Source: Monoplex corrugatus (taxonomy: Eukaryota > Mollusca > Gastropoda > Littorinimorpha > Ranellidae). Taken from it: a stretch of 64,000 bases of DNA. Below, piece by piece: positions 21,850 to 34,054 of this stretch. Made by a program: the position numbers and the translations under genes. The stretch lies in contig CM060308.1 in NCBI GenBank assembly GCA_030674185.1, positions 28,420,004-28,484,003 on the forward strand. Direction: 5' to 3'. The notes beneath the pieces were generated by a model, which made no database searches, was not told where the DNA came from, and saw only the letters and a program-made list of their open reading frames with translations. The stretch's first letter is position 1, and every line of letters starts with the position of its first letter.

Positions 21850-23339
21850 TTGTCTTTGGTGTAGATGATGATGGTGTTTCAATGCGAGTGCATACTTTAC
21901 AAGTGTGGCCTAAATATTCTGTTTCTTTTTGTCTGTTTTTTGATGTTGTCGTAGATTATGGGTGTGTGCATTTGCTTGCATGAGAATTTGCATATATCCA
22001 CTATTACCATTTTCTATGCTTAACTGGAACTTGAATAAACAGAAAGTGTGAATTATGTGTTATATATATATATATATATGTAAAAATGAGATTGTTGACT
22101 GTATGTCTATGAAGCTGGTGAGCAGCATGTGTGTATCTGTGAAAACTTCGTATTCCTCCAACTGAAATGGTCCAAGGCATGAGCATTATAAAACGAGTGG
22201 GGCAAAATGAAATGATGCCACAGCTTTGATGTGGATAAAATATCAAGTCCAAAAATGTTATAAGTAAATCAGCATAAAAGCATTGGGGATAATGAATGAT
22301 CTACATCATCAGGTTATAATTGTTACAGGCCTTCTGGTAAGGTCTACTTTATTGCTAGGTTCATTTCTACAATACAGCCCCAGCTCATTCCCATTTCACA
22401 TGTGATTTTAACTATATAAAAATAAGATGATCATGCATATGAAATCTACCCCTATTGCCAAACAGAATGGAAATGAACTTAAACAAAATAAATGATTTGA
22501 GAATAACAGGCAAAAAGCAATCGACTCCAACGAGGAAAATCATGGATGGAAAAGGCAGACGAATCCATGCCAGCATGTATGCCAACTGACAGAACTCAAA
22601 GAGACAAAAGAATAGGGAAAATGTCTGAACTGCTTCAAAATCCTGTAGGCCTACAAAACCATTATACAAAGAAAAAAAATTCTAGAGAGACACTGTCATG
22701 AATGGCCAGATGGGAAAGCTGATGCAGAAGTTATACTATTCATCTAAGTTGCACCCCCCAAAAATGTAAGTAGCCTACATACATGAAAGGCTCAGTAACC
22801 AATAATGAATCTGGTTGGGCTTCACTGTAAAACAGAATGGAAACGCCATACATGAAAATGCTACATATGATATAATTTCCAGTCTAACAAATGGAAGCAG
22901 TAATGCACACTTTAAAAATGATCAAGTTCACTGGATGAAGAAATAAAAGAAAGTCCGGCCAGCATCCTGACTGACTCGGTGAGCCTACTTGAAAAGTTCA
23001 AAATGGAGTAGGAACCCCAGGCTGGCACAAAGCAATGAGCAGTATCAGTCTAAAAAATGTCATATGGATCTACTTTCTAGTACATGCTGGTGTTTAGGAA
23101 AATGAACGTACCAAGTACTTGCAGATAATGCCAATATGACAAAAATTATCTTGCCAAGTCCGAAGTCCTCAGACGCTTAAAATCATATCTTCGCGCAAAC
23201 AAATGTGAGTCATCATACCACTGATCATCTTACTCAAAAGGAAATAGATGAAGTAGTCGAAAATGTAGCCTACTATGAAAGAAAAAAGCAAGAGCCATCA
23301 TCAAACATTGCTACCAATACCATTTCAAATACTGCGCAG
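21850..23339. other. No gene recognised
   Basis: AT-rich sequence with a short (TA)n at 22061-22080. No exon-like segment found. Confidence 0.4.
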
Positions 23340-23566
23340 ACTGCAACATTTACAGAACATTTTATGAGGTAAGAGAAATTAGAGCATCTAGTCATAACAG
23401 GAAAGCTGGATGAAAAGAGAGCACCAGGGAGAAACTATTTGATGGACTTACAGAGTGGCTGAGGACAGAGAGGGTGGGAGGTTTACTTGCAGAGACAAGG
23501 GATAGATTCGTATGGAGGGCCATGACCGCCAACGCCATGCAGCAGGGCACATGATGATGATGACTG
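23340..23566 (+). mobile_element. RTE-like LINE 3' end fragment, second copy
   Basis: Closely matches 3850-4092: AGAGCATCTAGTCATAACAG, GGAAAGCTGGATG, ATTCGTATGGAGGGCCATGA and GCAGCAGGGCACATGATGAT. The frame is broken here. Confidence 0.65.
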
Positions 23567-24288
23567 CTACAGCAGGAAACAGAAAGTGTGTGGGATTTCC
23601 CTTAATCAGAGATAAAGGAAATATGAAGAAATGGAAAGACAACTGGAAAACAGCGACAGTTCTCTCAGTGTTTGCGATTTGTTTGTTGTGCGTCTTTCAA
23701 TTTGTCATGGTGTGTGTGTGCCTTTTGTTCAGTTTTTGTTTTGTTTTTGTGGCTATATAGGCCTATGTGTTAGTGTGTGTGTGTGTGTGTGTTTTTGTTT
23801 TGCTTTTTTGTTGTTGTTGCCTGTTTTCTGATACCGTGTGTGTGTAGGTCTACTTTTGTCATTTTTTTTTTTTATTTATTCTTTTTCTTTCTGTCTTCTT
23901 TTCCTCAGGGATGGACAATAGTAGTAGTTCTGGAAGGGAAAATGCTTTAATAATCTTGCTTGGCAGATTATGTATTGTATTGGTACTTTCCATGCTTTGA
24001 TTATATGAAACGTTGTACCGAGAGAAGTTTATACTTAGTGGCTGGGTGCATTTTCATTTCCGCATTTGAGTCACATTTCTTTTCAATGTGGCCAAGATTG
24101 TTCCAATGACTGATACAAATATAGAAAACAAAACCCAAACACCAGGTAAAACCTCAGGACCTTGCATGTTCATGGGACTTGTGTGCAGGTTTTTAAGGCT
24201 TGTGCCATGATTATTTTAAAGATCGTCTCCATCACATGGCACCAATGGCGCGAGTGAATATGGAGTTCATTCCGAGCCAGAGACATTA

Positions 24289-24732
24289 TCATGATGAAGT
24301 AAAACCACCAAGGGTTACAGATCTGCTGTGCATGCTAACCCCCCGAAACTGAAAGGAGGCCCACGCTCTCGAATGACTTTCATTGCCGGGAAGTCTCTTA
24401 AGTATAGATGTAGCAGCTCGGAGACTAAGAATCTCTTTCAGATCCCCGAACGGGATTAGGCTCAGCTGTGCCTCTCGAGCTGTTGGAAGTGCATTTCCTT
24501 TTCGCCCCTGACCTTTAAGATGCTTTTCCTTCCTGACATGGCCACCTGTACCCATTGCAGTGACATCTGTGCCCTCAGTGGAACCAGAGAAGATTCGGTG
24601 CCTATTCTCATGGATATCTAGCCCTCGTGTTCTTGCCAGATTTCCTGGCCACGACTCAAACTGGCTTTCATCACAAACAAGGACACAAGAAGGGAAGGCA
24701 TTCTGCTCCCGGTCTACTACCGGGCACGTCAA
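24289..24732 (-). other. Unidentified 147-codon ORF in a locally GC-richer block
   Basis: An uninterrupted - strand frame starting MTCPVVDREQNAFPSCVLVC, then WPGNLARTRGLDIHENRHRI, ending VTLGGFTSS. The block 24270-24800 is richer in GC and CpG than its surroundings and has short polypurine runs at the right edge, so it may be a repeat copy rather than a gene. No family recognised. Confidence 0.25.
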
Positions 24733-24919
24733 ACACTCCTTGAGCTCAAAAACTAAGAGCTCTTTCTTCTTTGGCTACATTGTACCATCCCTACCCATCA
24801 GGGCCAAGAAGCCTTGGTTTAATAAAAGAAAGAAAGAAGAAAAAAAAAGCCACATAGAAAGCAGAGACAGAGCTAACCCAAAGAAAAGCTTAAGCCGAGA
24901 TATGAGAGTGTAGTCCCTT

Positions 24920-26900
24920 GAACATTCACCACCCACCCCTTCCACTTTGCAAAGCTGTGTTAAAGAGCCTAGGTGGTGAAGTGTTATTCATGTTATACTT
25001 CAGTAAATTGTCAAATAGACTCAAAACAGTCACTGGAAAAAAAGGCAACATATTTCTTCGATAAATATGGGGGCTTTATTTTTTGGTTCATGGCATTAAA
25101 TGGTAGATCTGTTTCAGTAATGAGTTTTTCAGCGACGCAAATGGAAAGTGCAGGCCACAGGTGCAAGTGCTCTCCCTTTCTCTCTCAAATGTACAGTTTG
25201 TTTTTTGCAGATTATATTTGCCTTTTGTCAGAAACAACTAATGGCCTATGGACTCAGTGGAACAGTTGATATCGATCAGCAGAAAATTTACAATTTAAGA
25301 ATTAGTACGAAGAAAATATCACTGCTTTCAAGAAAGGGGCTTATCTAGTTGCACGAGAAAAATACTATGAATTTCTATGTCTGTTATAAACACTCATAAA
25401 CATCCAAGTATTTAATATAGGCCTACCACAAAGGTAAGCTTTAGTTTGCTTTTGATGATTTGGTGTCAAGAACAAAGAAGGCAACTTTTGAGTTTCACCA
25501 AATTTGAAAATTCTCTTATAAGATATAGTTACACATATATCGCATTTGACACGTCCAGCCAGGTTCACAATATAGAGCTAAATATGCTTGCTATGAAACA
25601 ATTTCTTGGTGCTGGATGGCAAACGCCAAATAATTTTATGTAGCCTATAGTGAATTTGGAAGATACCTTTTCATGTGAATTTGTTCATGCGATGGGTCAA
25701 GTATTGGTTCAAATGAGCTAGAATGGACAAGACTAGGTTGCTAGTTAAAGCATATAAAGTTATGTACAATTTAGATTCTTGTGGGAAATTTTCATGGGCT
25801 TCAAGTATCCATAGATGTGCATGGATTTGTTCATGAATAGGTATATCAGGGTGTGGAAAGTTTAGACCACTTTATACGTTGTTTTATGCAGAGACTGATT
25901 GATTGTTGGTGGCAAGAATGGGACAGTCGTACACACAATTAAGACAGGTTTTCAATGCACAGAATGTTTTAAGACAGTTAAATCTAGGTAATCATTTAAA
26001 ATAAAACTGAATAATTTCATTACTCAGGCCAAGATGAAATTAAGATGTGCGACATTTCAGATTTTAGTCCATAAACAATGATGTAAATACTGTGAGGAGC
26101 AAAATTTGGGTTTGGGTTGTTATTCAGTTGTCATACATGTCAAGAGTTCCACTGAAGTTGAAATACACATTATGTATATTTCCCCAGTCTATATGATTTA
26201 CGCACCAATTTAATTCCATTCAGATATTATTAAAATCCAAGTGTGTTTTAGTTGTCATTGCTTTCCCCTTCTAGAAATGAAGATGTCACGAGAAGCTTGC
26301 AATATTTCTACATAAATGTCAAGAGACTTGGAGAGATTGCATCACTATGACTGGTGTATGGTGTTACCTCACTTGTATTAGTTCAATTTCTGTTTATGAA
26401 TAGATTATGAACATGTAATGTATGTTTATGTTAAATATTGTTCACACCCCTGCATTAGGAGTAGGGGATATTTGAACAACATATCCACTGTCCTCTAGCT
26501 GTCTCTCGAGTACATATCAGAATGAGAATCAGTAGTTTATTCAGTAAGACCATAGCCCCATTTGAAGGAGTGTGAACACGTGTATGAAGTAGCCTATATG
26601 TGTGTGTTTAAGTGTGTGTGTGTAAGCATTTGTATGCATTCACATGTGTGGATTGTTTGTGTGTTGGTAAATAGCCTACTTGTATTTTTATTATGTGGCT
26701 TTGTTTTCTTAAATATCTGAGATCAAGATGTGTTCATTTATTATGCGGCTTTGGTTTTCTTAAATATCTAAAATCCAAGATGTATTCAGCAACTTCATAT
26801 ACCGTACTACATGAAGACTGAGATAAGAGAAGCAATGATTGTGGATTCATCCGGATCTGTGTACACTGCTTTAATAAAAAAAAAGGGGTGTCCTGCAACT
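24920..26900. other. No gene recognised
   Basis: AT-rich, short ORFs only. A diffuse GT-rich stretch lies at 26590-26660, and a near-duplicate TTATG(T/C)GGCTTTG...TTCTTAAATATCT lies at 26691-26775. Confidence 0.4.
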
Positions 26901-26924
26901 TTTTTGCTTTCAGAAAAAACATTA

Positions 26925-27005
26925 CCATTATCATCATTATTATTGTTTTAAGCCCAGCCAATTGAGCCTTGTTGTATCAGGACTAAAACCATCTCAACAC
27001 ATCCA
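26925..27005 (-). repeat. 3' tail of the dispersed retroposon-like repeat, copy D
   Basis: On the - strand it reads CCTGATACAACAAGGCTCAA then TTGGCTGGGCTTAAAACAAT with an AAT/ATG-rich tail. This matches the ends of copies A, B and C. Confidence 0.55.
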
Positions 27006-27469
27006 CATCTGGTTGGGGGACAAAAAAACACATCACCACCACCAAATAAAATAACATGCTGATACTGATCAACTCAAACAGCTAGTAAGAGCTGGCAATT
27101 TCTTTTTCTTTGGTTTTAGAAGCGGTTTGTCTCAAGCATACACAAAAGAATTTGAATTTCACTTTCAAACCTTTTGTGATTAAAATGTTTACTTTTTTCC
27201 CTTAAATATTAACTTACTGAACCAGAATCTAAATGGTATGTCTCAGGTGTTCAAAACAGGAATGTGTCAACTTGAGTGAGTCCTGAACTATAGAACATGT
27301 GGAATTTTACTAAATTTGGATCACTCACTTTTCCAGCCCAATGGTAAAACATCCGAAGATGATCAAAAAGTCTTGTCACTCACTTCATGACTGAAAACTG
27401 GTACTGGTAGTCCAATGTATGTGAAATGTTAAGTCTGTAGTCTAATGTAGGCCTACATGAAATTTTTAG

Positions 27470-27790
27470 TCTTTCAAAATACTCGCCTTCTCTCTCCACA
27501 CAGAGTTTCAGTCTCCCCGGCTGAGAGTCAAATGTTTTTTGATAGTCTGATTGAGATATGGTACCAAGCTGATTTCATGTTGTGGATTTTTGACAACTTC
27601 TTGTTACCTAGGTTTTGCTTCACTTGGGGAAACAATCAGAAGTGACTCAACTAAGTCAGAACTGTAGGGTAAGTGAGGGAGATTGCTGTTGTTGACAGGT
27701 CAAAGTGACCTTGGGCTTTATGGGCACTTGTGCTGTCATGAAGAAGAGAAGAAGCAATTTTCCACTTTCAGATGTTGCTCATGGACGGAC
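27470..27790 (-). pseudogene. Mariner-family transposase fragment, C-terminal part
   Basis: The - strand reads HDSTSAHKAQGHFDLSTTAI, echoing the mariner HDNAxAHKA motif, then LFPQVKQNLGNKKLS. Farther on, LSAGETETLCGERRRVF resembles the C-terminal CIDAGGEYFE block. Stops interrupt it and no inverted ends were located. Confidence 0.5.
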
Positions 27791-28149
27791 TGGACAACAC
27801 TGGGCAAGTCACTTTCTATATATCTAGCAGTAAGAACTGACCATCAAGGCAGTAAGAATTGACCACCAAGACAAAGTATTGACCGCCACTGAATCTTGAG
27901 AGTTGAAGAAAATGGAGAAAAGTGTCTTCCGACTTTGAAAAACAAGTGTCATTATCAGCTGGTCTTTCATCATTAGCACCCACCCACATTTGATTAGACT
28001 GTTCGATCAGGAAGTCAAAAAAGGTGATCAATGTTTTGTTTGTCAGATCATGACACTTGTCATGTGGGGCCCTCTGGCTCAAATATTTCAAACAATCGCT
28101 TACAATTGAACCCTGTTTCTTCTGCTCCCACAGCAAAAGATGAGGTATC

Positions 28150-28740
28150 GATCTGTTGTTGTTTATTGCCCAACCAACGGTGCAGAGCCGTATCAAGGTT
28201 ATAACCATCAAAATGTACACCAAACCTCACTGGAGAAAAAAAAAAATACCGGTATGGAAAAGAAAACTAAGTAGGCTACACATATTAATGCACATTTGCG
28301 CACATAATCTATGGGTGTGCCTTTGACGTTGACTACTCTGTCCAATTTATCACCAGGGGATTTTAAAAAATCAGAACTGAATACAAACAGGCCTATAAAT
28401 GTAACTAAGGATACTAAAACATAAAAACAGGACTAAATTACCTAAAAGTGCTCTTGCACCTCACATTTCCCTAGAGCAAAAAATGCACTTAATATATTAT
28501 GTACCCAATTATCAGTCCTAAGAGAAAGTATATAAGGCTTAACAGAACACATACAGGTGAATGGACCAACATGGCAGAAAAAGATAGGAAGAATGACAGA
28601 AAACAAAGGAGGAAGGAAGAAACACAGAGTAACAGAAAGGAAATTTCTAGCACAGAATTTCCAAAAGGTGGGGGTACTATTTATACTGAAAGAGCCCCTG
28701 GCATCACCATGGGGAAAGGTATCGATCTGGCAGCCATTAT
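28150..28740 (-). repeat. Dispersed retroposon-like repeat, copy C (empty TTAA site)
   Basis: Reverse orientation of copies A and B: GTTTATTGCCCAACCAACGG marks the 3' end, and CAGGTGAATGGACCAACATG matches the shared CATTCACCTG block. The TTAA at 28489-28492 is uninterrupted. Confidence 0.7.
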
Positions 28741-28749
28741 CTCAAGATG

Positions 28750-29780
28750 ACTGTACCATATAACACATAGTGTTCAGTTCAATCCTGTGGCAAACTGTCC
28801 CATATGACACACACTTGAATCCACACACAACTGTCAAATCGGCATGAATTCTGAGCAGACCATCTCTGAGCCTTGCAAGGACCTAGCATCCAAAGTGCTC
28901 TCTGCTAGGGTTCATTTTTCAGATGCATACTTAATCACATTTTCAGTGACATAAATTTAAACTAGATATGGCATCATTACAATTCTGTGCATTAACAGTA
29001 CAAAGGCACAAAACAATTTAATGTAGGCCTGTTTACTATAAACAGTTCAGAAATGGCAGCCTAACTGAAGACTTTTGGATTAGCCCTCATTATGGCATAC
29101 AGTAAGCAGTTACAGCACTATTTTAGCCACAAGATATTTCAATGAAAGTAAGTTGTTGTTATGGAGAGCTTTTAATAAAAGTTAAAAGTGGTCACTTGGT
29201 AATCTGAAGAAGGATATCATTTTACGGTATTCATACAGTTTAAATTTTGAAGTCAAGCAAGGTGAGTTGAACATTCTGGAAGATCACTACCAGGTTCTTT
29301 AAGAATGGTGGGTTGATGGCTTGATAATCTTTTTCAAAAGACTGTAACTTACCATCTCTTTAACTGACTTTTTCCAAATAGCAAGAAAGAAAGAAAGAAA
29401 GAAAAAAAAAGAAGCAAGAAACACATGTAACAGGAAGATAAGAAAAACTTTATTGTCATAAACAAATGACAACAATAAAACAGAACATGAAGGAATACAT
29501 TTCTACAAAGGGCATGCTAATTTACCTACGCATCTTATTGATCATGATACACAGACTGAACATAAAACAAAAAATACTAAGTTTATATGGTGAATTACTT
29601 TTGAACTCTCTTACAGTGTTGAATGTTTAGCACAAAGAACGTTTTGCCTGCGCTAACAAGATTCTATGGATCAAAAACTACCATGTTAAATTAACACTCA
29701 CCAGATCCTAATTTATGAACACTCAGAACAGTCACCATCTTCAATCTCTGTTCCAGGACTGCAACTCCCGCTTGTATTTG
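28750..29780. other. No gene recognised; short hairpin near 29450-29480
   Basis: AT-rich. ACTTTATTGTCATAAACAAA followed by TGACAACAATAAA forms an imperfect hairpin of the kind seen at ends of some dispersed repeats. A (GAAA)n run lies at 29384-29412. Confidence 0.35.
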
Positions 29781-29799
29781 TTTGAATTCATTATGTGTT

Positions 29800-30085
29800 A
29801 GTTTATGTTGCATTCATACTCAAGTGTTCAGAAGCATGCATGCTGTGTATTTTTGTGCTTCCATAAGCCACAGACATTGCTTGCAGGATGTGTGCGTATT
29901 TGATATTCTGCAAGTAATTACATACAATAAGGGTTCCTGCACTAACAAGTCTGCACATGTGTTGACCTGGGAGACTGTGAAAAAACTCCTCCCTTTATCC
30001 ACCAAGGCAGGGTTTAGACCTTCCAATCAGAAACTGGGTACCGGGTATCCTGACCACTTGGCTCCTGCACCTGGCATTCACAACC
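29800..30085 (-). mobile_element. SINE copy (gastropod tRNA-headed type)
   Basis: On the + strand: GCATGCATGCTGTGTATTTT, TTCCATAAGCCACAGACAT, TCTGCACATGTGTTGACCTG and CCCTTTATCCACCAAGGCAG, in the same order as the copies at 31995 and 60690. Confidence 0.6.
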
Positions 30086-30282
30086 CAGAACAGTACTCCT
30101 GTTCCAACACTGAAGCACACTGCAAACCATCAGGGATGGACACTTGTTGCTATTTTGTGATAGCAGGTGGACTTTGTGATAAGCTGTGACAATGCTGATC
30201 ACAATACTTCCTCTCCTTTCTGCCTTTATCTCACTTGTAGCAGGTAACAGTGCACTGAGACAAGCTATCTATGATCTATAAA

Positions 30283-30432
30283 AGACAAGTAGGCCTACTT
30301 TGTGCCCAACCTGACCACGTGTCCTGAAAGTGCCCAACCTGACCATGCGTCCGATCTATAAAAAATAGGCCTACTTTGTGCCCAATCTGACCACGTGTCC
30401 TAAAAGTGCCCAACCTGACCACGTGTCCTGAA
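30283..30432. repeat. Tandem duplication of about 75 bp, each with an inner repeat
   Basis: TGCCCAA(C/T)CTGACCA(C/T)G(T/C)GTCC occurs four times. The larger unit starts ATCTATAAAA and includes TAGGCCTAC. Confidence 0.85.
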
Positions 30433-31500
30433 AATTACTGTTCATAACACTGAAAGTCATAAGCGTTCTTTTCAAAATATTCCGGTGACAAAAAACAATT
30501 ATAGTAGGCCTACCAGAAGTCTTCACAATATTGGTCTATGCTGGATCCTTGGGGAGAGCAATACCATGGCATGATAAAAGTCGCAACTGGAAGCCACATT
30601 GGCTGGTCTAGTTTCTCACATCCAGTGACAGGTATTTATATACACATATATACACATAATATTGTTTACATCAAGTCCGTGCACTTGAAAGACATCCACC
30701 TGCAAACAAACAAACAAATATCATTCTTGGATAAAATATAACTTGTTACATCTCATTAAAACTGATCTGGACACAACCACCTCGACTGGTCTACAAATTG
30801 GGGCAAATTCAGATTACAGATAACAGCTACTTCAAAATATTGTCAATCTACAATTGTAATAGTGAATGGACATAAACTAAACATCACAGATCCTTACATG
30901 GCATTTGCTTCAGTTGCTAAACAACTCACACAGAGTGGATTGTTTTTAAAACACACTGTGGCTGATGAAAATCGACACTACACACTTCTCACGGAGATAA
31001 CTATCACAATATGCACCCCCCTACCACACAAAGCTTCTAGTCTATTTTGGTCTTTCTGAATTAAAGCTCTGTTCAGCTACTTAATACAGCAGAATACTCT
31101 ATGCATGTTTGTCAATGAAAATGCATTTCATTTTAACACTGGAAAGAATAGGGATAACAACATGCAGGTGAGGTAAAGCTGGTTTTCCACTATGGAAGGG
31201 AATGGGGATAACATGTAGCTGTGCAGCAAGTTGGTTTTCCTTCTGTTTAGTTCCTGCCAGCTACCATCAGAATGACCTCTCCCTTCTCATGCAGCATTCT
31301 GTTTTCCAGCCACCAACAATCCACACCGTCTCCACTTTAATTCTCTGTTGTCTGTGTGTAGCACAATGCTATTTTACACTTTTCTTAACGCAGTTTAGTT
31401 TATCACTCCTTGCTGTGACAGTAAACCCATTTGTCTTCCTTGATTGTGCACTTTCTATTCTTATTATAGACTGAAACAATTATGATACATTTTCGTGTAT
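30433..31500. other. No gene recognised
   Basis: Short ORFs only, none with family features. The imperfect duplication GGAA(A/G)GAATAGGGATAACA...ATG lies at 31141-31217. Confidence 0.4.
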
Positions 31501-31504
31501 TGTT

Positions 31505-31705
31505 ACATGTTATATAGGGCGAACCAATAATGAGAGATTTTAGTGTTACGATGTTTTGTGTGGTTAAGTAGGCCTACATGTTATATAGGGTGAACCACAA
31601 ATATGATTTTATATTCGTTTTGTCTTCTTTTTTTTTAAGTAGGCCTACATGTTATATAGGGTGAACCACAAATATGATTTTATATTTGTTTTTGTCTTCT
31701 TTTTT
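31505..31705. repeat. Three tandem units of about 70-75 bp
   Basis: Each has ACATGTTATATAGGG(C/T)GAACCA; the last two also have TAGGCCTACATG and TTTTGTCTTCTTTTTTT. Confidence 0.85.
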
Positions 31706-31994
31706 TGAGTCGAGGGGGGATGTCTTTTTTTCCGTCAACGTTCCCCCTACAACTTTCTCACTGATCCCTGCAATTTTTCAAGCTGTGTTAAGTGCATGAA
31801 ATTGTATAAATTCTGATATATGAGGCACAATTAATTACCTAAGTGTCAAAAACTAAACAGTGCTTGCACTGAACTGATTGAACATCCAGATAGTAGGCCA
31901 ATTGTACCTTGCACTCAGTTGTTCACAACTAGTCAAAAGGCAATAATAACTATACTTTATTTTCCAACAGTAGAAGTTATCAGCCAATTTTTTT

Positions 31995-32270
31995 CAATCT
32001 TGCCATTGCTTGCATGCTGTGTGTTTCATGTTTCCATAAGCCAACCACCAGCATGATTTAAAGGATCTTTAACATGCATACTTGATATTCTGCTTGCATC
32101 TAAAATGCAGGAGGTTTAGGCACTGGCAGATAGGCACATATGTTGACCAGGGGGAAATATCTCCATCCTTCACCCACCAGGTGTAGGTTTCTGGGCCGAC
32201 TGAACCCTTGGCCTTCTTATTGAAGTCTGACATTTACCCATTTGACTACCACACCACAAGCAGATGCCTG
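31995..32270 (-). mobile_element. SINE copy (gastropod tRNA-headed type)
   Basis: The + strand shows GCATGCTGTGTGTTTCATG, TTCCATAAGCCAACCACCAG, GGATCTTTAACATGCATACT, GGTTTAGGCACTGGCAGATA and ACTACCACACC, the inverse of the copy at 15505. It lies directly before the piggyBac end. Confidence 0.65.
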
Positions 32271-32419
32271 CGTGAGCAAGTCACTGGTAGTTCTCATAGC
32301 CAGTTTAAAATCTGCAGAATACCAGTAAAATGCCACTGTCCTGACTTCCAAGGAACACTTCTCTGCATCCAAACAATTTTGCTTCTGTTTACAGGATTAT
32401 TTAACCCCTTAACTGCTCA

Positions 32420-34050
32420 GTATAATAGCACTTTCGAATAACTGCTTGCCAGGGTAAAATTTAGCTTTTTAGGGTAGGTTCAATAAAATGGTTACTGCTT
32501 ATTTATTTCTTGACAGATCTCTCAGATTTTTTGCATGTTTTGTTGTTATGCATTGGTCTACAATGTCCTGTCAAAATAACTTGATTATGTTGATAATTAG
32601 TATAGCAGAAACTGACATAACTACAAAAAATTACCAAAAAATAACAGCTTTCGAGTATACACAAATACACTGTGCCACACAAAATGAGTCAGAACATTGG
32701 AAAAGTGGTTTTACTATTTATTCAACATCAGCACTAACACATGACAGTCATATAAATCCCAAGGAATGTTGCTCTTGATCATAATCTGCTCATAATTGGG
32801 AGTACTATTTTTTAGGAAAAAAGGGGCATAATCATGCTTTTTGCAGTATGTTCACTAACATGTACATTACTCATCCACTTATTGAGTTATTTGTTAGATT
32901 TTTTGTGGACTTCTTCCTTATACCCTTGTTTACAATTTCACATCATTCTAATTTGATTTTGTTGGTAATGATGATGGTTCACACTAATAACATGTGATAA
33001 ATCAGTTTTTGTTTTGTTTTCAATTTGAGAGTTTTAGAACAATTCAGCACATAAAAGCCCACTGAACAAAGCAAAATACCTTTTGGTGTTTGCTCAGCAA
33101 TATTACAAACACCTGGGATTCAAACTGATGTCAATAAATGTCCCTCTGTGTAACAATCTGTATGTTACTGGGGGTACCCCAATTCTACTGGAAAGGGGCA
33201 TAATTTTACTATTTGGGGTAGGTTCAGTACCGCAATCACTGCTTATTCATTTGTTGACATATGACTTAGATTTTATGGCTTCTCTTTCATTTTACCCCAA
33301 GTTATAATGCTATATAACAATAGTGTAATTTTGTTAGCCATTGGGAAGATGGCCAGGGATATAACGGATGGTGGTTTTACAGAAAATAAAAGTTTCTAAA
33401 AACATACACATGTTACAACACATAAAACCTGTAAAACACTGACAAAAACTTCTGTTAGTGTTTACTCAACATCACTGTAAGTACACAGTATGGTCCAAAT
33501 TGTTATAGTATAATATTATACATATTGGTAAATGTTCAAAATGACAACTATGGGAAAAAAAAGTCTGAAGAAAAAAATAAACAATTGTCTGTTCAAAAAG
33601 AAAGACCCTCCCCCCACATACACACACACTTGGTATCCATTTGTTATCACATAAAACACTGTGGGAACTGTGTTAGTGTTTCTGAACATATTGTACTCAC
33701 ATTACTGCCATACTGTTCTATAGGAATCCAGCACTTGCGCTTGGACATAATCCTCAGGTTGTCTACATTCGTTACTTCATAACTTTGGGGGATGGTGTTC
33801 ATTTTTTTGTCTGTCCAAATTGTGGTTCAAAGAAACACACAAGGGGATTCATTCTATACTCCACTTGGTCTTCTTTCACTGATGGCACTCAGTCTTGTCA
33901 CAGCGTTCACAAAACGGTGAACACACACACAGGTGAGGAAAAAAAAATGCACTGTAGAATGGAAAACTAAGAACACAAAAACAAAAGCACAAAAAAGCAG
34001 AAGAAAATGAAATATATATAACTGAGGGGAAAAAAAAAACTAACACAGAA
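32420..34050. repeat. Diverged internal repeats in the non-coding part of piggyBac
   Basis: Blocks such as GG(T/G)AGGTTCA(A/G)TA, ACTGCTTATT(T/C)ATTT and AGGGGCATAAT recur near 32470, 32820 and 33200. GTGTT(T/G)ACTCA-like blocks recur near 33090 and 33460. This gives an approximate period of 350-390 bp, strongly decayed. Confidence 0.5.
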
Positions 34051-34054
34051 CACC

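Noticed and set aside
27816..28223. 135-codon - strand ORF beginning MVYILMVITLIRLCTVGWAI
   Set aside because: The start is the 3' end of the dispersed retroposon-like repeat copy C; the rest has no family features.
29782..30189. 135-codon + strand ORF as a gene
   Set aside because: It is mostly the inverse of the SINE copy at 29800-30085.
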